Shown here one piece after another: positions 1 to 7,908 of a stretch of 11,573 nucleotides of DNA; positions within the stretch are counted from its first letter, which is position 1, and each line of letters starts with the position of its first letter. The stretch is from NCBI RefSeq assembly GCF_905372335.1, contig NZ_CAJPOU010000041.1:1-11573 (forward strand), in the 5' to 3' direction. The notes under the pieces were generated by a model, which saw only the letters and a list, made by a program, of their open reading frames with translations, did not search any database and had not been told where the DNA came from. Source of the stretch: Streptococcus sp. A12. GTDB taxonomy: Bacteria > Bacillota > Bacilli > Lactobacillales > Streptococcaceae. Made by a program: the position numbers and the translations under genes.

Positions 1-3000
1 TATTGCTTATCAACCTTCTTGAACCAAGCATTGTTTAAATCTTGATTTGCTTTATCGAGGACAGCCTCTCCTTCAAGATAATCCAGAAGCATAAGAGTGT
101 CGTTGTAGCCCTTCATGTAACGATCAATTTCGTCACGTGACTTCAGATCATTTGGATTGGTGTTATACCATTGATTTCCATCATTTGGACGTTCATAAGC
201 CATGTTAAGACCTAGGGCTTTGTATTCACCATTTGGATTTGATACTGATGGAGTTTGCAACATACCTTGTGCAAATGCTTCCAAATCAGTACCTTCACGG
301 TGTCTTGAACCACCCAAGTAGACCATACGGTCATTTACGTGAGTTGTTTCGTGGGTAAAGGCTGAAATACCAAAGTCACTAATCATATCTGTAACCATGA
401 AGAAGACAGAATCATCCTTATACGGATTCCCATAAACGCGAGCTACAGCTCCCATACGCCAGTCAGTCGCATGGTAACGTCCTGTAGGTCCGTATAATTC
501 ACGAATAGGAGCAACATCTTTACCGCTATTAGTGTGACCGTATTTATCAGTACTAATATCTTTATAGTTTTGGTTATCCAAAACAGGTGTTGGAACCATG
601 TTATTGCTCTTAAGTAGTTGATTACGAACTTTATCAATTGATAGACGTGACCAGAAGTCTAGATAATTTTGTTGAGCTTTGGCTACTTTATCGATTTCAG
701 CTTTGAAGGCATTACGTTCTGCTTCAGTGTACTTACCATATTTCTCAAATGAACTATAAGCCATTGTATTGTAAGTTGAAATCAAGAACATATGGGCATC
801 TTTTAAGTTCAAGAGTGGCAAGATCATCTTACCGTGCATATCATTGTTTAAGCCTTCATAAGCTCTGTGTTTCTTATCAGCAAACTCAGGAGTTGTTGTT
901 GCTGGTTCAACGATATAAACATTGTCTTTGGTTGCTTTGATAAACCAATCGTTCAAGTTTGTATCATTTGTGAATAGACGCATATTATAGTCTAAGAAAC
1001 TATTTAACTCGCTGATACCGATAACTCCACCGATAGCTTCGCGATAAGCTTCTAAAGTTCTATCACCTTTAATGTTACTTTCTTTAGAACCAATCTGAAT
1101 CAAGAAGTCTAACACACTTACATTTTTACCATAGAAATCTGGTTTGAACAACATAAGTTGCTTGATATTAAAGTTATCAAACTTCACTCCGTAATAACGG
1201 TTAAGATAAGATAGACCAAGGAGAACCGCTGCCTTGTTATCATCAATTTTCTTGATCAAAGCACGTTTAGCAGCTTCATCTGTGTTTAATTGATGATCCT
1301 CATTTTCAACCAACTGTTTCACAAATTTAGTAAGATTATCCTTAACTTCTTTGAAGGTTTCTTCAAGATAAAGGTTCTTAATAGCATTAACTTTGTTTGG
1401 ACCAGTTCTACCAAGGTGCGTGTAGATTGGGTCAGATTGTAATTCCACAGGACTCAATTTTTCAACAATAGCATTGATGAGATCACTACGGTCCTTGTCA
1501 ACCATATTCGGAGTATAAACAACTTCACCAAGTTCTGCAATACCGTACTCTTTCACTTGTTTCACTTTTGAATCTTTAGGTGAAATGGTAAAGATATCTT
1601 TTGTCTTATCTGAATAGTGGATCATAATATGATCAGCATCAGCTAATTCCGTCACAAAGGTATTGCCTTTCATAGCAGTTACAGACAATACTTCTTTAGT
1701 CAAGAGAGGACTTCCTGCAGCTAATTTATTACCTTGGTCTACAATCCACTCTTTATTATAGAAAGGTTGAAGTTTTGCAATATTACGGTAAGCTAGCTCA
1801 CGAGTTGCATCATAACTATCAATTGCTTTGTATTGATCGTCTTTGCTAAGACTGTTATTGAGCTTGTCTTCAATAGGTTTGCTGCTGGTAAATTTATCAG
1901 CAGTGATTCCCATTGCTTCAATTTTCTTCTCGGCTTCTGCTAGTGAGATACTTGGAATTTTATGTGAATTGTTAAAGGACTTCTTACCTTCACTCACACC
2001 ATCAACACTATAATTACGTTTGGTTCTTGAATAGGTGAAGTAGTCGTCAGCATCAATATCTGAGTGACCAAATACCATCTCACCTGTTTTGACTTTCATC
2101 ATAGTGATGTTGTCTTCAATAGTACCCAAGGCCCAGTTGGTACCCAGCAATCCACCAGATTGAACAGCTTCTTTCAGTTCGATAGAACCTTTAGCAACTG
2201 AATTTCTGAGGACCCCTTCTTTACCGACCGTGTAGTTATTAGCACCATTTTGAGACGAATAGACTAGACCTGCAGCTTTTGCTTTATTACCAGTCATTTC
2301 AGCATCAACGTAGGCTTTCTCAATAACACCCTTCCAGTTTTCACCAAGAACACCAGCTAAATAGCCTCCTCTATTGCCGGCAGCGTGAAGTTTACCGATA
2401 AAGGCGACATTACTTACTTTTCCACTACCATCAATTTTATTGATAATACCAGCTACATCATTGTTACCGACAACACTTCCAGTTACTTTGACGTTTTCAA
2501 TAGTTGCATTGTTTTTGATGACATTGGCGATTGGAGCTACTCGATCAACTCCAGGCATATCAATATTGACATTTTCTAGTAAGAGATCCTTGACAGATCC
2601 ACCTTCAATGTTTCCAAATAATGGTCTAGTGATATTATGAATGGCAAATTTATTGCCATCAGTACTTCCCAATGAACCTTTAAAGGCATTGGTTACATAA
2701 GATTTGCCAGCAGCTGGTACATTATTAGCATTCATATTGCTACCAAGTTTAAATGTACCAGTAGGATTGGCTTGCATAGCTTTTACAAGTTCATTAAAGT
2801 CGTAGTAAACATCACCTTCGTGAGCTTTTGGCTTAGGTAAATAGTGTACATACTCTTCAGTGAAACGATTCTCTGCAGTACGTTGAATCAAATCTGGTGC
2901 TTTAGCAGTTACTTTGTATAGTTTATTTCCATCTACCGTCACTTCTTCGATTTTATCAACCGCTAGTTTTGTAACCTTGTTATCGTAAGTCGTAACCTTT

Positions 3001-5042
3001 AAGTAGTATGGCTTAACATCAGACGGTGTTTCAGTCAAGAGGCTGCTATCCGTCTCAAGACCTTGGTCATCCACGCTAATCAGACTGGTTTCCTTGATGT
3101 TTTTGACTTCAACTTTTTTAAGGTCAAGTCTTAGCGGTTCTTCCTTAAGAACTTCTTCTTCGTCTCCGTTTCCACGGTCATAGACCATGGTCGTTGTGAT
3201 TGTATAATCCTTGTAATAGTCCAAGTCCTCTAAGGCAGCTGCTAAGTCCGTCTCTGAAAGGGCAAACGTTTTAACCACTTGATCACCCTTCTTCAATACA
3301 GCCTGGATGGACTTGATGGTCACACCGTCTGGTTTGTCCAAACGATAGGTAGCTTTAGCACTGCGCTTCAACACTTCCTGATCAAGATTGGTCAAGGTTA
3401 AGGTTGGCTTTTCAAGTTCTTTGGTCCCTTTTTGAATGATCCGATCTTGGGCCTGTTCAACTACTTCTTCCGAAACCGTTGGAGCATCCGCAGTTTTTAC
3501 ACCTTTAATGGTCTTATAGACCTTGGTGATTTTCTTCTTCCCATTCTTACCAGCTTGAGAAACCCTTTCTGTTCCTTTTAGAAGGGTGCCATCTTGTTCG
3601 GTTACCGTCTTAAATGGAATATCCTCAAACGAAACATCCTCTGTTTGGCCTTCAATCGCCTTACTTCCACGACTAATTTTTTCTGTCACAGGAGCTTTTA
3701 CCGTTTCAGTTGTCGTACTGAGGGGATCTCCAATCTTCTCGCCATTGACTGTTTTATAAACACGACGAATTTCTTGGCTACCAGCCTCGCCTTTCTGAAG
3801 AAGGCTTTCTTCATCTGTGTAACGATTGGCATCCGTTACATACTCTGTTTCATATGGAAGGATTACCGTTTCTGTCTCCGTCACTGTCCCTTCGGTCGCT
3901 TGGAAAACTGGGTTATCCGGTTGAACGGGAGCTTCGCCGATATGGCCTTCTTCCTGGGTTCCCTTGGCTTCAACGATACCTGTATAGGATGGAGTCTCCG
4001 GTTGAACAGGTGCTTCGCCGACATGGCCTTCTTCTTGCGTTCCCTTAGCTGTGACTACTGGGGCAGGTTGTGGACTTGGTTGAGGGGTTGGTTGGGCATC
4101 TTCTTTTGTCCCGACGGCAATAATTTGTGAAACTGGTTCTTTGGTGACTTTGCTTTCAACTACTCTGCGAACTTCTCGACCATTTACCGTACTTACTTCT
4201 GTTAAAACAGTCTGTTCACCATTTTGTCCAGCTCTTAAAACTGCTGTTTGACCTTTTGCTAAAGTAGGATCTGCTTGTTCTACCGTTTCAAACGGAATAA
4301 TTTCTGTTGAAACTTCAACGTTTGGCTTGTCCACTATAGGGAATGCAGGACCCTCTTCAGGTGTTACCTGAGATAGAGTCTTTCCTTCTGTTAAAGGTTG
4401 GGATTCTGGCTTCTCCTCCACTCTTACATGAGGTTCTTGCCCCGTAGCTCTTGGATCAACTGGACAACGAAGGTAGCCAACATAGTCATAGCCTTCAATC
4501 GGAATGACACCATTGGCTAGTTCTTTACTGCTTGCAATTGAAAGAGTTTGATTGTAGCTTGCTAATTCAATATTTTGCAAGGCTGCGGCATCAATAGATA
4601 AGAGCAGACTTTGCCCCATGGAACCAATTAATAGGAGTCCCATTACTTTTTTTCGGTGTCTTTTGGACAATAAAAGAACTGCTAAAGAGGCAGTCGCTAA
4701 ACTAAGGCCAGCAATCGCCAATTCGGTCGTCCCTGTTTGTGGTAGTAGCCCTTGACTAGGTGTTTTTTTCTTATACACCAGATAAAAGGCATCTTCATTT
4801 TGATATTCTTCAGGAATTGCACGAATCACCTGAGCTTTTTCCTCAGGAGTCAACTCATTTTCCGTGACATACCCCATATGAACTGTCGCTTCTACCGTGA
4901 ATTGATCAGCTTGTACAGAATGCGCTCCTACTACACTCCCTGCAAAAAGAAGGGCTCCAATAGCAACCGGACCTACTCCGACGGATAATTTCCGAATCGA
5001 ATACTTGGTAATCTTTTCAAAAGCTTGTCTTCTTTGTTTCAT
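1..5042 (-). CDS. zmpB: ZmpB-type zinc metalloprotease, peptidase M26 family (partial, 3' end outside window)
   Basis: Large surface-exposed zinc endopeptidase of the streptococcal IgA1 protease/Zmp group; 1,680 codons are open to the window edge. Residues 1-45 form a signal peptide with YSIRKLSVG at 14-22 and likely cleavage after VQA. LPQTG sits at 100-104, followed by a hydrophobic segment (about 108-125), KRHRKK, and a second hydrophobic segment (133-150): the N-terminal anchor layout typical of this family. Three G5 domains follow at about 249-313, 394-461 and 475-541, with two 27-residue KGTQEEGH repeats (333-386) between the first two. A beta-helix-like M26 N-terminal region spans about 745-990. 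The zinc site is H1564-E1565-TT-H1568 with third ligand E1588. The sequence around HETTHVNDR and the downstream NRYMKGYNDT-like segment match pneumococcal ZmpB as I remember it better than IgA1 protease or ZmpC, so about 200 residues are probably missing. Start 5042 has AGGA 9 nt upstream; an in-frame ATG at 5078 has no ribosome binding site. The substrate cannot be read from the sequence. Confidence 0.9.
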   Translation of the reverse strand, partial: MKQRRQAFEKITKYSIRKLSVGVGPVAIGALLFAGSVVGAHSVQADQFTVEATVHMGYVTENELTPEEKAQVIRAIPEEYQNEDAFYLVYKKKTPSQGLLPQTGTTELAIAGLSLATASLAVLLLSKRHRKKVMGLLLIGSMGQSLLLSIDAAALQNIELASYNQTLSIASSKELANGVIPIEGYDYVGYLRCPVDPRATGQEPHVRVEEKPESQPLTEGKTLSQVTPEEGPAFPIVDKPNVEVSTEIIPFETVEQADPTLAKGQTAVLRAGQNGEQTVLTEVSTVNGREVRRVVESKVTKEPVSQIIAVGTKEDAQPTPQPSPQPAPVVTAKGTQEEGHVGEAPVQPETPSYTGIVEAKGTQEEGHIGEAPVQPDNPVFQATEGTVTETETVILPYETEYVTDANRYTDEESLLQKGEAGSQEIRRVYKTVNGEKIGDPLSTTTETVKAPVTEKISRGSKAIEGQTEDVSFEDIPFKTVTEQDGTLLKGTERVSQAGKNGKKKITKVYKTIKGVKTADAPTVSEEVVEQAQDRIIQKGTKELEKPTLTLTNLDQEVLKRSAKATYRLDKPDGVTIKSIQAVLKKGDQVVKTFALSETDLAAALEDLDYYKDYTITTTMVYDRGNGDEEEVLKEEPLRLDLKKVEVKNIKETSLISVDDQGLETDSSLLTETPSDVKPYYLKVTTYDNKVTKLAVDKIEEVTVDGNKLYKVTAKAPDLIQRTAENRFTEEYVHYLPKPKAHEGDVYYDFNELVKAMQANPTGTFKLGSNMNANNVPAAGKSYVTNAFKGSLGSTDGNKFAIHNITRPLFGNIEGGSVKDLLLENVNIDMPGVDRVAPIANVIKNNATIENVKVTGSVVGNNDVAGIINKIDGSGKVSNVAFIGKLHAAGNRGGYLAGVLGENWKGVIEKAYVDAEMTGNKAKAAGLVYSSQNGANNYTVGKEGVLRNSVAKGSIELKEAVQSGGLLGTNWALGTIEDNITMMKVKTGEMVFGHSDIDADDYFTYSRTKRNYSVDGVSEGKKSFNNSHKIPSISLAEAEKKIEAMGITADKFTSSKPIEDKLNNSLSKDDQYKAIDSYDATRELAYRNIAKLQPFYNKEWIVDQGNKLAAGSPLLTKEVLSVTAMKGNTFVTELADADHIMIHYSDKTKDIFTISPKDSKVKQVKEYGIAELGEVVYTPNMVDKDRSDLINAIVEKLSPVELQSDPIYTHLGRTGPNKVNAIKNLYLEETFKEVKDNLTKFVKQLVENEDHQLNTDEAAKRALIKKIDDNKAAVLLGLSYLNRYYGVKFDNFNIKQLMLFKPDFYGKNVSVLDFLIQIGSKESNIKGDRTLEAYREAIGGVIGISELNSFLDYNMRLFTNDTNLNDWFIKATKDNVYIVEPATTTPEFADKKHRAYEGLNNDMHGKMILPLLNLKDAHMFLISTYNTMAYSSFEKYGKYTEAERNAFKAEIDKVAKAQQNYLDFWSRLSIDKVRNQLLKSNNMVPTPVLDNQNYKDISTDKYGHTNSGKDVAPIRELYGPTGRYHATDWRMGAVARVYGNPYKDDSVFFMVTDMISDFGISAFTHETTHVNDRMVYLGGSRHREGTDLEAFAQGMLQTPSVSNPNGEYKALGLNMAYERPNDGNQWYNTNPNDLKSRDEIDRYMKGYNDTLMLLDYLEGEAVLDKANQDLNNAWFKKVDKQ
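3885..4046 (-). repeat. Tandem 81-bp (27-residue) repeat inside the metalloprotease gene
   Basis: Two adjacent units encode residues 333-359 and 360-386. Each begins KGTQEEGH(V/I)GEAPVQP, matching at 15 of the first 16 residues, and then diverges. The DNA is also close, with gcttcgccg at 3931 and again at 4012. Pneumococcal ZmpB carries comparable KGTQ-EPGHEGEA repeats in larger number. They probably act as a spacer between the first and second G5 domains, and copy number may vary between strains by recombination. Confidence 0.85.
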
Positions 5043-5073
5043 CCTATAATTTCCTACATAGTAATATTTGTAA

Positions 5074-5079
5074 ATCATA
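5074..5079 (-). promoter_or_regulatory. Possible -10 element of the metalloprotease gene
   Basis: The minus strand reads TATGAT, 31 bp upstream of the start codon at 5042. That would give a leader of roughly 25 nt containing the AGGA ribosome binding site (5052-5055). No convincing -35 hexamer lies 16-18 bp further upstream, so this is tentative; the gene may need an activator or use another start. Confidence 0.25.
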
Positions 5080-5118
5080 GGAAGTCACATTTATGTTTGG
5101 AGAGGAATGACACTTCCC

Positions 5119-5253
5119 CTAAAACGCTTCCCGTGATTTTTTACCTTTATCTATCTTATCTTTTTTCGCATCTTTTAGCAACTCATCTTGCTCAGATTTC
5201 TTCCCTTTTTGCTTCCTATATGTAAGTAGCTCCTCTTCCTTTCCTAGTAACAA
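5119..5253 (-). other. Short unassigned, highly charged open frame (possible gene remnant)
   Basis: Between the glg terminator and the protease promoter, one minus-strand frame is open and ends at TAG (5119-5121). Read from TTG at 5253 it gives 44 residues, rich in Lys, Glu and Asp, ending KKSREAF. It has no ATG and no ribosome binding site, and its upstream part runs back into the terminator. It could be the 3' remnant of a lost gene whose front was replaced, or chance in A-rich DNA. I do not recognise it. Confidence 0.2.
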
Positions 5254-5333
5254 AAAAACGCCTAAAATGTACCGGCCCCAAGAGTCAGATTTTTCTGTCT
5301 AACTTTTGGGGTCAGTTCAAAATAGGCGTTTTT
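5252..5333 (-). terminator. Intrinsic terminator of the glg operon, with nested hairpin
   Basis: Starting 12 nt after the glgA stop, an outer perfect 11-bp arm AAAAACGCCTA / TAGGCGTTTTT (5254-5264 with 5323-5333) encloses a second long imperfect stem (5268-5319). On the minus strand the outer stem is followed by a run of seven T (5252-5258), as expected for a Rho-independent terminator after glgA. The plus strand also ends its stem in five T, so it could stop transcripts from either side. Confidence 0.85.
5268..5319. repeat. 52-bp inverted-repeat element resembling joined IS3-family ends
   Basis: The segment begins TG and ends CA. Its first 22 bases match the reverse complement of its last 22 at 17 positions, including CCCCAA. 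The right end read inward, TGAACTGACCCCAAAAGTTA, looks like the terminal repeat of IS3-family elements as I remember them from Gram-positive cocci. It is bracketed by AAA (5265-5267 and 5320-5322) and sits exactly in the loop of the outer terminator stem. There is no room for a transposase, so it would be a MITE-like relic or internal deletion. Homology to a named IS is unverified. Confidence 0.5.
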
Positions 5334-5344
5334 AGAGATTTATC

Positions 5345-6772
5345 TTACAAAGACTGATAGAGATCCGCATAGTGTTGACTGGCCGTATTCCAAGAGAAAT
5401 CACGACTCATGGCTTCTCTTTGAAGACCGTACCAAGCATTCTTATCATGAGTATAGACTGTCAAAGCTTGATCGACAGCCCAGTTTAACCAATAACCAGA
5501 TAGGTTGTTAAAGCTAAATCCAGTACCACTGCCATCGATGACATTATAGGCTTGCACTGTATCACGTAGTCCCCCTACCTCGTGAACCAATGGCAAGGTG
5601 CCGTAGCGCATAGCCATCATTTGAGAAAGTCCACATGGTTCAAATCGGCTTGGCATCAAGAAAACATCCGAAGCAGCATAGATTTCTTGCGCCAACTGGA
5701 CATCAAACATAATATTGGCAGAGAGTTTATCTGGATAAGCTTGACCAAACCAAGCAAAGGCTTGCTCAAAGCCAGGATCTCCTGTACCCAAAAGAACGAT
5801 TTGGATATCCTTTTGTAGAATGTTGTGGAGTTCTTCAACCACCACGTCAAAGCCTTTTTGGCGGGTCAAACGAGAAACAATTCCGAACAAGGGAACATCA
5901 TCACGTACCGGAAGTCCGACACGTTCCTGAAGAGCTCGCTTACTTGCTGCTTTCCCTGATAAATCATCTTGACTGAAATGATAGGTCAAGAGCGGGTCTG
6001 TTTCAGGATTGTAGAGGTCTGTATCGATTCCATTCACAATCCCCGTTAATTTACCAGATTCCATCCGCAAGATTTGATCGAGTCCGCAACCATATTCAGC
6101 CGTCATGATTTCATAACCGTAACTTGGTGAAACCGTCGTCACACGATCAGCATAGAGGATCCCGGCCTTCATCCAGTTCAAGCAATCCTTCCAACGAAGT
6201 GTCCCATCTTCATAGCGCTCAAATCCAACTCCAAACAAATCCCACAACATTCCTGGGCCAAACTGACCTTGGAACTCCAGATTATGGATGGTCAAGACAG
6301 ACTTAATACCATTGTAAGCTTGAATCCAACGGTACTTTTCCTTAAGAAGGAAAGGAATCATGGCGGTATGATAATCATGAACATGGATGATATCTGGAAT
6401 AAAGTCTACTCGTTCCATCATTTCCAGCGTTGCCAATTGGAAATAGGCAAAGCGCTCCCCATCATCAAAATCTCCGTAGACATGTCCTCTAAAGAAATAT
6501 TTCTGGTTATCAATAAAATAGAAAGTAACACCATCACGATAGATGCGTTTCACACCAACGTATTCACTTCTCCATCCAACTCTGGTCTCGAAGTGTAGCA
6601 CATCTTCAACTTGGTCGCCAAATTTCGCCTCTACCATGTCATAGTAAGGGAGGACGACACGAACATCATGGCCTTTTTTAGCCAAGGATTTAGGGAGTGC
6701 CCCAATAACGTCTCCCAAGCCCCCCGTTTTTGAAAAAGGAGCTCCTTCAGCGGCAACAAACAATAATTTCAT
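5345..6772 (-). CDS. glgA: Glycogen synthase, ADP-glucose dependent (GT5)
   Basis: Transfers glucose from ADP-glucose to the non-reducing end of a growing alpha-1,4-glucan in the cytoplasm. At 475 residues it is full length for bacterial GlgA. The N-terminal Rossmann domain carries KTGGLGDV (15-22), whose lysine binds ADP-glucose, then HDYH (132-135) and TIHNLEFQG (161-169). The C-terminal domain shows SRLTRQKG (300-307) and PSRFEPCGLSQ (374-384), with the conserved E378 and C380 of this family. The start codon overlaps the glgD stop by one base (TAATG), with AGAGGA 9 nt upstream, so translation is probably coupled. It is the last gene of the operon; a strong terminator follows and no glgP is seen behind it. 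Confidence 0.97.
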   Translation of the reverse strand: MKLLFVAAEGAPFSKTGGLGDVIGALPKSLAKKGHDVRVVLPYYDMVEAKFGDQVEDVLHFETRVGWRSEYVGVKRIYRDGVTFYFIDNQKYFFRGHVYGDFDDGERFAYFQLATLEMMERVDFIPDIIHVHDYHTAMIPFLLKEKYRWIQAYNGIKSVLTIHNLEFQGQFGPGMLWDLFGVGFERYEDGTLRWKDCLNWMKAGILYADRVTTVSPSYGYEIMTAEYGCGLDQILRMESGKLTGIVNGIDTDLYNPETDPLLTYHFSQDDLSGKAASKRALQERVGLPVRDDVPLFGIVSRLTRQKGFDVVVEELHNILQKDIQIVLLGTGDPGFEQAFAWFGQAYPDKLSANIMFDVQLAQEIYAASDVFLMPSRFEPCGLSQMMAMRYGTLPLVHEVGGLRDTVQAYNVIDGSGTGFSFNNLSGYWLNWAVDQALTVYTHDKNAWYGLQREAMSRDFSWNTASQHYADLYQSL

Positions 6773-7908
6773 TATCCAATATCCTCTGTAATCACAGCAC
6801 CTTTTTTAATCACAAGAGGTGCCTCTTTGGTTCCACGAATGGTAACGCCAGTTTCAACTACGACACCCTTGTCAAGAATCGCATGCTCTACGACTGCTCC
6901 CTCATGGACAACAACACCTGGGAACAAGAGACTGCTACGAATTTCTGCCCCCTTATGGAGATGAACCCGACGAGAGATGACAGAATCATGTACCAAAGCT
7001 TCGACAATGCTTCCTGAGGCAAATTGCGAATTCTTAATTTGCGAACCAGTCGCATAGTAAGTTGGCTCTTCATTTTTCACCTTGGTATAAACTTTTTGAT
7101 TTGGTGAGAAGAGTGACATGAATTTCTGAGTTTCCAACATGTCAAGATTAGCGCGGTAATATGACTCAACAGAGTGAATATTGGCAATATAGCCAGTGTA
7201 TTCAAAAGCGAATGCCCCATATTCAACCGCTAAATCACGTAAGATATAACGCAGTTTTTCTGGATGTTCCTTATGAACTTCTTGCTCCAATTTTTCAATC
7301 AACCAAGGAGTGTCCACAATAAAGATGTCGGTCGACATATTGTAAAGAGCTTCTGGATCTTGGCCTTCAAACAATTTTTGACCAGTCACATGATCTGTCT
7401 CATCAATATTTAAAATGGCATTTACTTCCGAGATATCCCGTTGATGCATTTTCTTGTAGACCACTGTGATTGGTCTATCAACGGTATTGTGCAAGTGGAA
7501 GACTTGGTTCAAATCGATGTTTACTAAAATATCACAGTTAAGAGCGACTGTCTGGTTCGAACCAGAGCGTTTCAAATAGGTCAAGAGTTGCTCGTAGTAT
7601 TCTTTGCCAACGTTTGAACTTTCTACTGGAGTGTTGTAAATACCGAGATAGTAGTGGCTCAAAAGAGTTGACAAGCCCCACTCACGACCAGAGCGAATAT
7701 GGTCAAAGACAGAACTGATATTTTCTTGCTGGAAGATACCAAATACACTACGGATTCCTGCATTAGCGAGGCTAGAAAGCGGGAAGTCGATCAAACGATA
7801 TTTCCCATCAAATGGCAGACTGGCAACAGGACGATGATCTGTCAATGACGACATATCATGGAAGCCTACTGTGTTCCCTAAAATAGCTGAATACTTATCA
7901 ATCTTCAT
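6772..7908 (-). CDS. glgD: ADP-glucose pyrophosphorylase regulatory subunit GlgD
   Basis: A GlgC paralogue (378 residues) that in Firmicutes pairs with GlgC to form the more active ADP-glucose pyrophosphorylase. The nucleotidyltransferase fold is recognisable, with FDGKYRLIDFPLSS at 33-46 corresponding to GGRYRIIDFALSN in GlgC. The nucleotide-binding loop GGxGTRL is missing; at that place it reads GNTVGFHDMSSL (11-22). The FEEKP sugar-phosphate motif is also absent. D126, in LNCD, sits where GlgC has its catalytic aspartate. A C-terminal hexapeptide-repeat beta-helix covers about 285-375. The missing motifs fit a regulatory rather than catalytic subunit. The start overlaps the end of glgC by 11 nt and has only a weak G-rich ribosome binding site, suggesting translational coupling. 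Confidence 0.95.
   Translation of the reverse strand: MKIDKYSAILGNTVGFHDMSSLTDHRPVASLPFDGKYRLIDFPLSSLANAGIRSVFGIFQQENISSVFDHIRSGREWGLSTLLSHYYLGIYNTPVESSNVGKEYYEQLLTYLKRSGSNQTVALNCDILVNIDLNQVFHLHNTVDRPITVVYKKMHQRDISEVNAILNIDETDHVTGQKLFEGQDPEALYNMSTDIFIVDTPWLIEKLEQEVHKEHPEKLRYILRDLAVEYGAFAFEYTGYIANIHSVESYYRANLDMLETQKFMSLFSPNQKVYTKVKNEEPTYYATGSQIKNSQFASGSIVEALVHDSVISRRVHLHKGAEIRSSLLFPGVVVHEGAVVEHAILDKGVVVETGVTIRGTKEAPLVIKKGAVITEDIG

Noticed and set aside
3594..4130. 178-codon plus-strand open frame
   Set aside because: It is antisense to the G5/repeat part of the protease gene, its protein is Cys/Phe/Arg-rich and unlike any family, and no ribosome binding site or promoter is evident. It is a by-product of the repeat and codon bias.
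5078..5078. Upstream in-frame ATG at 5078 as start of the metalloprotease (12 extra residues)
   Set aside because: No ribosome binding site precedes it, it overlaps the best -10 candidate, and 5042 has AGGA at good spacing and gives a normal YSIRK signal peptide.
5115..5130. cre-like sequence (AAAACGCTTCCC) upstream of the protease gene
   Set aside because: It lacks the leading TG and the last base of the cre consensus (11 of 14 positions), so it is too weak compared with the perfect site in front of glgB.
6772..7908. GlgD as a decayed glgC copy
   Set aside because: Loss of GGxGTRL and FEEKP is the normal state of the GlgD family; the frame is intact, full length and translationally coupled.
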